NCBI RefSeq assembly: GCF_000003605.2 | Contig: NW_003126198.1 | Coordinates: 1 to 23,383 of the forward strand | Source of the DNA: Saccoglossus kowalevskii | Taxonomy: Eukaryota; Hemichordata; Enteropneusta; Harrimaniidae | DNA length: 23,383 nt | Reading direction: 5' to 3' | Shown here: positions 10,913 through 22,577 of the stretch, in pieces | How the letters are laid out: every line of letters begins with the position of its first letter | Position numbering within the stretch: the first letter of the stretch is position 1 | Notes under the pieces: model-generated | The model's input: the letters and a program-made list of their open reading frames with translations, nothing else | Database searches by the model: none | What the model was told of the DNA's origin: nothing | Translations under genes and position numbers: made by a program

Positions 10913-12064
10913 GCCAATGCCACTGTGCTAAGTAATAGCTACTGACGGTTGATATTGGCGCCAATGTCACTGTGCTAAGTAATAGCCTACTGACAGTTGA
11001 TATTGGTGCCAATGCCACTGTGCTAAGTAATAGCCTACTGACGGTTGATATTGGTGCCAATGCCACTGTGCCAAGTAATAGCCTACTGACGGTTGATATT
11101 GGTGCCAATGTCACTGTGCTAAGTAATAGCCTACTGACAGTTGATATTGGTGCCAATGCCACTGTGCTAAGTAATAGCCTACTGACGGTTGATATTGGTG
11201 CCAATGTCACTGTGCTAAGTAATAGCCTACTGACGGTTGATATTGGTGCCAATGTCACTGTGCTAAGTAATAGCCTACTGACGGTTGATATTGGTGCCAA
11301 TGCCACTGTGCCAAGTAATAGCCTACTGACGGTTGATATTGGTGCCAATGCCACTGTGCCAGATAACAGCCTACTGACGGTTGATATTGGTGCCAATGCC
11401 ACTGTGCTAAGTAATAGCCTACTGACGGTTGATATTGGTGCCAATGCCACTGTGCCAGATAACAGCCTACTGACGGTTGATATTGGTGCCAATGCCACTG
11501 TGCCAAGTAATAGCCTACTGACGGTTGATATTGGTGCCAATGCCACTGTGCCAGATAACAGCCTACTGACGGTTGATATTGGTGCCAATGCCACTGTGCC
11601 AAGTAATAGCCTTCTGACGGTTGATATTGGTGCCAATGCCACTGTGCCAAGTAACAGCCTACTGATGGTTGATATTGGTGCCAATGCCACTGTGCCAAGT
11701 AACAGCCTACTGACGGTTGATATTGGTGCCAATGCCACTGTGCCAAGTAATAGCCTACTGACGGTTGATATTGGTGCCAATGCCACTGTGCCAAGTAACA
11801 GCCTACTGACGGTTGATATTGGTGCCAATGCCACTGTGCTAAGTAATAGCCTACTGACGGTTGATATTGGTGCCAATGCCACTGTGCCAGATAACAGCCT
11901 ACTGACGGTTGATATTGGTGCCAATGCCACTGTGCCAAGTAATAGCCTACTGACGGTTGATATTGGTGCCAATGCCACTGTGCCAAGTAATAGCCTACTG
12001 ACAGTTGATATTGGTGCCAATGCCACTGTGCCAAGTAATAGCCCTACTGACGGTTGATATTGGT
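10913..12064 (+). repeat. CTA/GTC-rich block bounded by a 47-bp and a 49-bp unit, copy 1
   Basis: The first unit (10913-10959) has lost one C (AGCTACTG instead of AGCCTACTG), and the last (12016-12064) has gained one (AGCCCTACTG). Between them are 22 units of 48 bp, rich in GTCACTGTGCTA units and in CCAGATAAC units (11344, 11440, 11536, 11872). The two indels cancel, so the open plus-strand register is shifted inside the block and restored after it. The perfect palindrome TTGGCGCCAA occurs at 10955-10964. Confidence 0.85.
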
Positions 12065-13408
12065 GCCAATGCCACTGTGCTAAGTAATAGCTTACTGACG
12101 GTTGATATTGGTACCAATGCCACTGTGTCAAGTAATAGCCTACTGACGGTTGATATTGGTGCCAATGCCACTGTGCTAAGTAATAGCCTACTGACGGTTG
12201 ATATTGGTGCCAATGCCACTGTGCTAAGTAATAGCCTACTGACGGTTGATATTGGTGCCAATGCCACTGTGCCAAGTAATAGCCTACTGACGGTTGATAT
12301 TGGTGCCAATGCCACTGTGCCAAGTAATAGCCTACTGACGGTTGATATTGGTGCCAATGCCACTGTGCCAAGTAATAGCCTACTGACGGTTGATATTGGT
12401 GCCAATGCCACTGTGCCAAGTAACAGCCTACTGACGGTTGATATTGGTGCCAATGCCACTGTGCCAAGTAACAGCTTACTGATGGTTGATATTGGTGCCA
12501 ATGCCACTGTGCCAAGTAATAGCCTACTGACGGTTGATATTGGTGCCAATGCCACTGTGCCAAGTAACAGCTTACTGACGGTTGATATTGGTGCCAATGC
12601 CACTGTGCCAAGTAATAGCCTACTGACGGTTGATATTGGTGCCAATGCCACTGTGCCAAGTAATAGCCTACTGACGGTTGATATTGGTGCCAATGCCACT
12701 GTGCCAAGTAACAGCCTACTGACGGTTGATATTGGTGCCAATGCCACTGTGCCAAGTAACAGCTTACTGATGGTTGATATTGGTGCCAATGCCACTGTGC
12801 CAAGTAATAGCCTACTGACGGTTGATATTGGTGCCAATGCCACTGTGCCAAGTAACAGCTTACTGACGGTTGATATTGGTGCCAATGCCACTGTGCCAAG
12901 TAATAGCCTACTGACGGTTGATATTGGTGCCAATGCCACTGTGCCAAGTAATAGCCTACTGACGGTTGATATTGGTGCCAATGCCACTGTGCCAAGTAAT
13001 AGCCTACTGACGGTTGATATTGGTGCCAATGCCACTGTGCCAAGTAATAGCCTACTGACGGTTGATATTGGTGCCAATGCCACTGTGCCAAGTAACAGCC
13101 TACTGACGGTTGATATTGGTGCCAATGCCACTGTGCCAAGTAATAGCCTACTGACGGTTGATATTGGTGCCAATGCCACTGTGCCAAGTAATAGCCTACT
13201 GACGGTTGATATTGGTGCCAATGCCACTGTGCCAAGTAATAGCCTACTGACGGTTGATATTGGTGCCAATGCCACTGTGCCAAGTAACAGCCTACTGACG
13301 GTTGATATTGGTGCCAATGCCACTGTGCCAAGTAATAGCCTACTGACGGTTGATATTGGTGCCAATGCCACTGTGCCAAGTAATAGCCTACTGACGGTTG
13401 ATATTGGT

Positions 13409-14080
13409 GCCAATGCCACTGTGCCAAGTAATAGCTACTGACGGTTGATATTGGTGCCAATGTCACTGTGCTAAGTAATAGCCTACTGACGGTTGATATT
13501 GGTGCCAATGCCACTGTGCTAAGTAATAGCCTACTGACGGTTGATATTGGTGCCAATGTCACTGTGCTAAGTAATAGCCTACTGACGGTTGATATTGGTG
13601 CCAATGTCACTGTGCTAAGTAATAGCCTACTGACGGTTGATATTGGTGCCAATGCCACTGTGCCAAGTAACAGCCTACTGATGGTTGATATTGGTGCCAA
13701 TGCCACTGTGCCAAGTAACAGCCTACTGACGGTTGATATTGGTGCCAATGCCACTGTGCCAAGTAATAGCCTACTGACGGTTGATATTGGTGCCAATGCC
13801 ACTGTGCCAAGTAATAGCCTACTGACGGTTGATATTGGTGCCAATGCCACTGTGCTAAGTAATAGCCTACTGACGGTTGATATTGGTGCCAATGCCACTG
13901 TGCCAGATAACAGCCTACTGACGGTTGATATTGGTGCCAATGCCACTGTGCCAAGTAATAGCCTACTGACGGTTGATATTGGTGCCAATGCCACTGTGCC
14001 AAGTAATAGCCTACTGACAGTTGATATTGTTGCCAATGCCACTGTGCCAAGTAATAGCCCTACTGACGGTTGATATTGGT
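13409..14080 (+). repeat. CTA/GTC-rich block bounded by a 47-bp and a 49-bp unit, copy 2
   Basis: This copy has the same one-C deletion in its first unit (13409-13455) and the same one-C insertion in its last (14032-14080), with 12 units between. It lacks about ten of the units of the 10913-12064 copy but keeps the order at both ends, including a CCAGATAAC unit (13888) and an ACA unit just before the insertion. In both copies the next units are a CTA/TTA unit, an ACC/TCA unit and two CTA units (12065 and 14081 onward). Confidence 0.85.
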
Positions 14081-14704
14081 GCCAATGCCACTGTGCTAAG
14101 TAATAGCTTACTGACGGTTGATATTGGTACCAATGCCACTGTGTCAAGTAATAGCCTACTGACGGTTGATATTGGTGCCAATGCCACTGTGCTAAGTAAT
14201 AGCCTACTGACGGTTGATATTGGTGCCAATGCCACTGTGCTAAGTAATAGCCTACTGACGGTTGATATTGGTGCCAATGCCACTGTGCCAAGTAATAGCC
14301 TACTGACGGTTGATATTGGTGCCAATGCCACTGTGCTAAGTAATAGCCTACTGACGGTTGATATTGGTGCCAATGCCACTGTGCTAAGTAATAGCCTACT
14401 GACGGTTGATATTGGTGCCAATGCCACTGTGCCAAGTAACAGCCTACTGACGGTTGATATTGGTGCCAATGCCACTGTGCCAAGTAATAGCCTACTGACG
14501 GTTGATATTGGTGCCAATGCCACTGTGCCAAGTAATAGCCTACTGACGGTTGATATTGGTGCCAATGCCACTGTGCCAAGTAATAGCCTACTGACGGTTG
14601 ATATTGGTGCCAATGCCACTGTGCCAAGTAATAGCCTACTGACGGTTGATATTGGTGCCAATGCCACTGTGCCAAGTAATAGCCTACTGACGGTTGATAT
14701 TGGT

Positions 14705-14753
14705 GCCAATGCCACTGTGCCAAGTAATAGCCTACTGACGGTTGATATTTGGT
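14705..14753 (+). repeat. 49-bp unit at a switch in unit type
   Basis: This unit carries an extra T (GATATTTGG, about 14747-14751). To its left are six or more plain AAT units. To its right, from 14754, the array follows the order ACC/CTA, ACC/TCA with GGC, GCAACT, GTC/CTA, which elsewhere (5201, 17634 and 19123 onward) comes after a GCAACT unit. The indel and the switch in higher-order phase fall together, as expected for a recombination junction or an assembly join. Confidence 0.7.
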
Positions 14754-17700
14754 ACCAATGCCACTGTGCTAAGTAATAGCCTACTGACGGTTGATATTGG
14801 TACCAATGCCACTGTGTCAAGTAATGGCCTACTGACGGTTGATATTGGTGCCAATGCAACTGTGCCAAGTAATAGCCTACTGACGGTTGATATTGGTGCC
14901 AATGTCACTGTGCTAAGTAATAGCCTACTGACGGTTGATATTGGTGCCAATGCCACTGTGCCAAGTAATAGCCTACTGACGGTTGATATTGGTGCCAATG
15001 CCACTGTGTCAAGTAATAGCCTACTGACGGTTGATATTGGTGCCAATACCACTGTGCTAAGTAATAGCCTACTGATGGTTGATATTGGTGCCAATGCCAC
15101 TGTGCTAAGGAATAGCCTACTGACGGTTGATATTGGTGCCAATGCAACTGTGCCAAGTAATAGCCTACTGACGGTTGATATTGGTGCCAATGCCACTGTG
15201 CCAAGTAACAGCCTACTGACAGTTGATATTGGTGCCAATACAACTGTGCCAAGTAATAGCCTACTGACGGTTGATATTGGTGCCACTACCACTGTGCCAA
15301 GTAACAGCCTACTGACGGTTGATATTGGTGCCAATGCCACTGTGCCAAGTAATAGCCTACTGACGGTTGATATTGGTGCCACTACCACTGTGCCAAGTAA
15401 CAGCCTACTGACGGTTGATATTGGTGTCAATGCCACTGTGCCAAGTAATAGCCTACTGATGGTTGATATTGGTGCCAATGCCACTGTGCTAAGTATTAGC
15501 CTACTGACTGTTGATATTGGTGCCAATGCCACTGTGCCAAGTAATAGCCTACTGACGGTTGATATTGGTGCCAATGCCACTGTGCCAAGTAATAGCCTAC
15601 TGACGGTTGATATTGGTGCCAATGCCACTGTGCCAAGTAACAGCCTACTGACGGTTGATATTGGTGCCAATGCCACTGTGCCAAGTAACAGCTTACTGAT
15701 GGTTGATATTGGTGCCAATGCCACTGTGCCAAGTAATAGCCTACTGACGGTTGATATTGGTGCCAATGCCACTGTGCTAAGTAATAGCCTACTGACGGTT
15801 GATATTGGTGCCAATGCCACTGTGCCAAGTAACAGCCTACTGACGGTTGATATTGGTGCCAATGCCACTGTGCCAAGTAACAGCTTACTGATGGTTGATA
15901 TTGGTGCCAATGCCACTGTGCCAAGTAATAGCCTACTGACGGTTGATATTGGTGCCAATGCCACTGTGCCAAGTAATAGCCTACTGACGGTTGATATTGG
16001 TGCCAATGCCACTGTGCCAAGTAATAGCCTACTGACGGTTGATATTGGTGCCAATGCCACTGTGCCAAGTAATAGCCTACTGACGGTTGATATTGGTGCC
16101 AATGCCACTGTGCTAATTAATAGCCTACTGACGGTTGATATTGATGCCAATGCCACTGTGCCAAGTAATAGCCTACTGACGGTTGATATTGGTGCCAATG
16201 CCACTGTGCCAAGTAATAGCCTACTGACGGTTGATATTGGTGCCAATGCCACTGTGCTAAGTAATAGCCTACTGACGGTTGATATTGGTGCCAATGTCAC
16301 TGTGCCAAGTAATAGCCTACTGACGGTTGATATTGGTGCCAATACCACTGTGCCAAGTAACAGCCTACTGACGGTTGATATTGGTGCCAATGCCACTGTG
16401 CCAAGTAATAGCCTACTGACGGTTGATATTGGTGCCAATGCCACTGTGCCAAGTAACAGCCTACTGACGGTTGATATTGGTGCCAATGCCACTGTGCTAA
16501 GTAATAGCCTACTGACGGTTGATATTGGTGCCAATGCCACTGTGCTAAGTAATAGCCTACTGACGGTTGATATTGGTGCCAATGCCACTGTGCTAAGTAA
16601 TAGCCTACTGACGGTTGATATTGGTGCCAATGCCACTGTGCCAAGTAATAGCCTACTGACGGTTGATATTGGTGCCAATGCCACTGTGCCAAGTAATAGC
16701 CTACTGACGGTTGATATTGGTGCCAATGCCACTGTGCCAAGTAACAGCCTACTGACGGTTGATATTGGTGCCAATGCCACTGTGCCAAGTAACAGCCTAC
16801 TGACGGTTGATATTGGTGCCAATGCCACTGTGCTAAGTAATAGCCTACTGACGGTTGATATTGGTGCCAATGCCACTGTGCCAAGTAACAGCCTACTGAC
16901 GGTTGATATTGGTACCAATGCCACTGTGTCAAGTAATAGCCTACTGACGGTGGATATTGGTGCTAATGCCACTGTGCCAAGTAACAGCCTACTGACGGTT
17001 GATATTGGTACCAATGCCACTGTGTCAAGTAATAGCCTACTGACGGTTGATATTGGTGCCAATGCCACTGTGCCAAGTAATAGCCTACTGACGGTTGATA
17101 TTGGTGCCAATGCCACTGTGCCAAGTAATAGCCTACTGACGGTTGATATTGGTGCCAATGCCACTGTGCCAAGTAACAGCCTACTGACGGTTGATATTGG
17201 TGCCAATGCCACTGTGCCAAGTAACAGCCTACTGACGGTTAATATTGGTGCCAATGCCACTGTGTCAAGTAATAGCCTACTGATGGTTGATATTGGTGCC
17301 AATGCCACTGTGCCAAGTAATAGCCTACTGACGGTTGATATTGGTGCCAATGCCACTGTGCCAAGTAACAGCCTACTGACGGTTGATATTGGTGCCAATG
17401 CCACTGTGCCAAGTAACAGCCTACTGACGGTTAATATTGGTGCCAATGCCACTGTGTCAAGTAATAGCCTACTGACGGTTGATATTGGTGCCAATGCCAC
17501 TGTGCCAAGTAATAGCCTACTGATGGTTGATATTGGTACCAATGCCACTGTGTCAAGTAATAGCCTACTGACGGTTGATATTGGTGCCAATGCAACTGTG
17601 CCAAGTAATAGCCTACTGACGGTTGATATTGGTACCAATGCCACTGTGCTAAGTAATAGCCTACTGACGGTTGATATTGGTACCAATGCCACTGTGTCAA

Positions 17701-18113
17701 GTAATGGCCTACTGACGGTTGATATTGGTGCCAATGCAACTGTGCCAAGTAATAGCCTACTGACGGTTGATATTGGTGCCAATGTCACTGTGCTAAGTAA
17801 TAGCCTACTGACGGTTGATATTGGTGCCAATGCCACTGTGCCAAGTAATAGCCTACTGACGGTTGATATTGGTGCCAATGCCACTGTGTCAAGTAATAGC
17901 CTACTGACGGTTGATATTGGTGCCAATGCCACTGTGCTAAGTAATAGCCTACTGACGGTTGATATTGGTGCCAATGCCACTGTGCTAAGTAATAGCCTAC
18001 TGACGGTTGATATTGGTGCCAATGCCACTGTGCCAAGTAATAGCCTACTGACGGTTGATATTGGTGCCAATGTCACTGTGCTAAGTAATAGCCTACTGAC
18101 GGTTGATATTGGT

Positions 18114-18690
18114 GCCAATGCCACTGTGCCAAGTAATAGCCCTACTGACGGTTGATATTGGTGCCAATGCCACTGTGCTAAGTAATAGCCTACTGACGGT
18201 TGATATTGGCGCCAATGTCACTGTGCTAAGTAATAGCCTACTGACGGTTGATGTTGGTGCCAATGCCACTGTGCTAAGTAATAGCCTACTGACGGTTGAT
18301 ATTGGTGCCAATGCCACTGTGCCAAGTAATAGCCTACTGACGGTTGATATTGGTGCCAATGTCACTGTGCTAAGTAATAGCCTACTGACAGTTGATATTG
18401 GTGCCAATGCCACTGTGCTAAGTAATAGCCTACTGACGGTTGATATTGGTGCCAATGTCACTGTGCTAAGTAATAGCCTACTGACGGTTGATATTGGTGC
18501 CAATGTCACTGTGCTAAGTAATAGCCTACTGACGGTTGATATTGGTGCCAATGCCACTGTGCCAAGTAATAGCCTACTGACGGTTGATATTGGTGCCAAT
18601 GCCACTGTGCCAGATAACAGCCTACTGACGGTTGATATTGGTGCCAATGCCACTGTGCTAAGTAATAGCCTACTGACGGTTGATATTGGT
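18114..18690 (+). repeat. CTA/GTC-rich block starting with a 49-bp unit, copy 3
   Basis: The block starts with the one-C insertion unit (18114-18162), then a CTA unit ending GGC (18163-18210), a GTC/CTA unit with GATGTT (18211), and further CTA, GTC/CTA and CCAGATAAC (18595) units. The next unit (18691) belongs to the GTTAAT class, so the block ends there. The order matches the block at 22578 unit by unit from the insertion to the unit at 18403. Confidence 0.82.
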
Positions 18691-21600
18691 GCCAATGCCA
18701 CTGTGCCAAGTAACAGCCTACTGACGGTTAATATTGGTGCCAATGCCACTGTGTCAAGTAATAGCCTACTGATGGTTGATATTGGTGCCAATGCCATTGT
18801 GCCAAATAATAGCCTACTGACGGTTGATATTGGTGCCAATGCCACTGTGCCAAGTAACAGCCTACTGACGGTTGATATTGGTGCCAATGCCACTGTGCCA
18901 AGTAACAGCCTACTGACGGTTAATATTGGTGCCAATGCCACTGTGTCAAGTAATAGCCTACTGACGGTTGATATTGGTGCCAATGCCACTGTGCCAAGTA
19001 ATAGCCTACTGACGGTTGATATTGGTACCAATGCCACTGTGTCAAGTAATAGCCTACTGACGGTTGATATTGGTGCCAATGCAACTGTGCCAAGTAATAG
19101 CCTACTGACGGTTGATATTGGTACCAATGCCACTGTGCTAAGTAATAGCCTACTGACGGTTGATATTGGTACCAATGCCACTGTGTCAAGTAATGGCCTA
19201 CTGACGGTTGATATTGGTGCCAATGCAACTGTGCCAAGTAATAGCCTACTGACGGTTGATATTGGTGCCAATGTCACTGTGCTAAGTAATAGCCTACTGA
19301 CGGTTGATATTGGTGCCAATGCCACTGTGCCAAGTAATAGCCTACTGACGGTTGATATTGGTGCCAATGCCACTGTGTCAAGTAATAGCCTACTGACGGT
19401 TGATATTGGTGCCAATGCCACTGTGCTAAGTAATAGCCTACTGACGGTTGATATTGGTGCCAATGCCACTGTGCTAAGTAATAGCCTACTGACGGTTGAT
19501 ATTGGTGCCAATGCCACTGTGCTAAGTAATAGCCTACTGACGGTTGATATTGGTGCCAATGCCACTGTGCTAAGTAATAGCCTACTGACGGTTGATATTG
19601 GTGCCAATGCCACTGTGCCAAGTAATAGCCTACTGACGGTTGATATTGGTGCCAATGCCACTGTGCCAAGTAATAGCCTACTGACGGTTGATATTGGTGC
19701 CAATGCCACTGTGCCAAGTAATAGCCTACTGACGGTTGATATTGGTGCCAATGCCACTGTGCCAAGTAACAGTCTACTGACGGTTGATATTGGAGCCAAT
19801 GCAACTGTGCCAAGTAATAGCCTACTGACGGTTGATATTGGTGCCAATGCCACTGTGCCAAGTAACAGTCTACTGACGGTTGATATTGGTGCCAATGCAA
19901 CTGTGCCAAGTAATAGCCTACTGACGGTTGATATTGGTGTCAATGCCACTGTGCCAAGTAATAGCCTACTGACGGTTGATATTGGTGCCAATGCCACTGT
20001 GCTAAGTATTAGCCTACTGACGGTTGATATTGGTGCCAATGCCACTGTGCCAAGTAACAGCCTACTGACGGTTGATATTGGTGCCAATGCCACTGTGCCA
20101 AGTAACAGCTTACTGATGGTTGATATTGGTGCCAATGCCTCTGTGCCAAGTAATAGCCTACTGACGGTTGATATTGGTGCCAATGCCACTGTGCTAAGTA
20201 ATAGCCTACTGACGGTTGATATTGGTGCCAATGCCACTGTGCCAAGTAACAGCCTACTGACGGTTGATATTGGTGCCAATGCCACTGTGCCAAGTAACAG
20301 CTTACTGATGGTTGATATTGGTGCCAATGCCACTGTGCCAAGTAATAGCCTACTGACGGTTGATATTGGTGCCAATGCCACTGTGCCAAGTAATAGCCTA
20401 CTGACGGTTGATATTGGTGCCAATGCCACTGTGCCAAGTAATAGCCTACTGACGGTTGATATTGGTGCCAATGCCACTGTGCCAAGTAATAGCCTACTGA
20501 CGGTTGATATTGGTGCCAATGCCACTGTGCCAAGTAACAGCCTACTGACGGTTGATATTGGTGCCAATGCCACTGTGCCAAGTAATAGCCTACTGACGGT
20601 TGATATTGGTGCCAATGCCACTGTGCCAAGTAATAGCCTACTGACGGTTGATATTGGTGCCAATGCCACTGTGCCAAGTAATAGCCTACTGACGGTTGAT
20701 ATTGGTGCCAATGCCACTGTGCCAAGTAACAGCCTACTGACGGTTGATATTGGTGCCAATGCCACTGTGCCAAGTAACAGCCTACTGACGGTTGATATTG
20801 GTGTCAATGCCACTGTGCCAAGTAATAGCCTACTGACGGTTGATATTGGTGCCAATGCCACTGTGCCAAGTAATAGCCTACTGACGGTTGATATTGGTGC
20901 CAATGCCACTGTGCCAAGTAACAGCCTACTGACGGTTGATATTGGTGCCAATGCCACTGTGCCAAGTAACAGCTTACTGATGGTTGATATTGGTGCCAAT
21001 GCCTCTGTGCCAAGTAATAGCCTACTGACGGTTGATATTGGTGCCAATGCCACTGTGCTAAGTAATAGCCTACTGACGGTTGATATTGGTGCCAATGCCA
21101 CTGTGCCAAGTAACAGCCTACTGACGGTTGATATTGGTGCCAATGCCACTGTGCCAAGTAACAGCTTACTGATGGTTGATATTGGTGCCAATGCCACTGT
21201 GCCAAGTAATAGCCTACTGACGGTTGATATTGGTGCCAATGCCACTGTGCCAAGTAACAGCCTACTGACGGTTGATATTGGTGCCAATGCCACTGTGCCA
21301 GGTAATAGCCTACTGACGGTTGATATTGGTGCCAATGCCACTGTGCCAAGTAATAGCCTACTGACGGTTGATATTGGTGCCAATGCCACTGTGCCAAGTA
21401 ACAGCCTACTGACGGTTGATATTGGTGCCAATGCCACTGTGCCAAGTAACAGCTTACTGATGGTTGATATTGGTGCCAATGCCACTGTGCCAAGTAATAG
21501 CCTACTGACGGTTGATATTGGTGCCAATGCCACTGTGCCAAGTAACAGCCTACTGACGGTTGATATTGGTGCCAATGCCACTGTGCCAAGTAACAGCCTA

Positions 21601-21858
21601 CTGACGGTTAATATTGGTGCCAATGCCACTGTGTCAAGTAATAGCCTACTGATGGTTGATATTGGTGCCAATGCAACTGTGCCAAGTAATAGCCTACTGA
21701 CGGTTGATATTGGTGTCAATGCCACTGTGCCAAGTAACAGCCTACTGACGGTTGATATTGGTGCCAATGCCACTGTGCTAAGTATTAGCCTACTGACGGT
21801 TGATATTGGTGCCAATGCCACTGTGCCAAGTAATAGCCTACTGACGGTTGATATTGGT

Positions 21859-22001
21859 GCCAATGCCACTGTGCCAGTAATAGCCTACTGACGGTTGATA
21901 TTGGTGCCAATGCCACTGTGCCAAGTAATAGCCTTTCTGACGGTTGATATTGGTGCCAATGCCACTGTGCCAAGTAACAGCTACTGATGGTTGATATTGG
22001 T
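21859..22001 (+). repeat. Three consecutive units with indels (47, 49, 47 bp)
   Basis: Three neighbouring units each have a different single-base indel. The unit at 21859 reads CCAGTAAT instead of CCAAGTAAT. The unit at 21906 reads CCTTTCTGA instead of CCTACTGA. The unit at 21955 reads AACAGCTACTG, lacking one C. Only seven other indels occur in the remaining 476 units, so this cluster stands out as either a damaged junction or a local sequencing or consensus problem. Confidence 0.85.
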
Positions 22002-22577
22002 GCCAATGCCACTGTGCCAAGTAACAGCCTACTGACGGTTGATATTGGTGCCAATGCCACTGTGCCAAGTAATAGCTTACTGACGGTTGATATTGGTGCC
22101 AATGCCACTGTGCAAAGTAATAGCCTACTGACGGTTGATATTGGTGCCAATGCCACTGTGCCAAGTAATAGCCTACTGACGGTTGATATTGGTGCCAATG
22201 CCACTGTGCCAAGTAATAGCCTACTGACGGTTGATATTGGTGCCAATGCCACTGTGCCAAGTAATAGCCTACTGACGGTTGATATTGGTGCCAATGTCAC
22301 TGTGCTAAGTAATAGCCTACTGACGGTTGATATTGGTGCCAATGCCACTGTGCCAAGTAATAGCCTACTGACGGTTGATATTGGTGCCAATGTCACTGTG
22401 CTAAGTAATAGCCTACTGACGGTTGATATTGGTGCCAATGCCACTGTGCTAAGTAATAGCCTACTGACGGTTGATATTGGTGCCAATGCCACTGTGCCAA
22501 GTAATAGCCTACTGACGGTTGATATTGGTGCCAATGTCACTGTGCTAAGTAATAGCCTACTGACGGTTGATATTGGT

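Larger units (their letters stand above)
1159..10923 (-). other. Minus-strand open frame made by the repeat (3254 codons), probably not a gene
   Basis: This is the longest open frame in the window. It reads the 16-residue unit LLLGTVALAPISTVSR about 203 times, starts inside the array, and has no unique N- or C-terminal domain. The lower end at 1159 is set by a unit where GAT has become TAT on the plus strand, which makes TAA on the minus strand. The frame is open because 48 is divisible by 3 and the reverse complement of the unit has no stop in this register. The same register returns as shorter frames across the window (for example 14732-18124 and 18093-21869), cut at the single-base indels. 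A very hydrophobic 16-mer repeated hundreds of times with no signal or other domain fits no family I know. Confidence 0.82.
287..10945 (+). other. Plus-strand open frame made by the repeat, probably not a gene
   Basis: From the ATG at 287 this frame reads one 16-residue unit, ANATVPSNSLLTVDIG, over and over. It stops at TAA 4832-4834, where CCA has become TAA by two changes. The same frame reopens (ATG at 4877) and ends at 10945 after a one-base deletion near 10939. Each unit carries an N-A-T glycosylation sequon and is rich in Ser, Thr and Leu. The start MMQPVDDSYW is not a signal peptide and there is no unique domain before the repeats. Past 10945 the open register keeps moving to another frame at each indel. 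Both silent and replacement variants are common. An extracellular repeat protein cannot be excluded, but a repeat by-product is much more likely. Confidence 0.8.

Noticed and set aside
1159-10923. A real 3254-residue minus-strand protein gene
   Set aside because: It is pure repeat with no unique domain or signal. Open frames of this kind are expected for a 48-bp unit without stops, and three registers are open at once.
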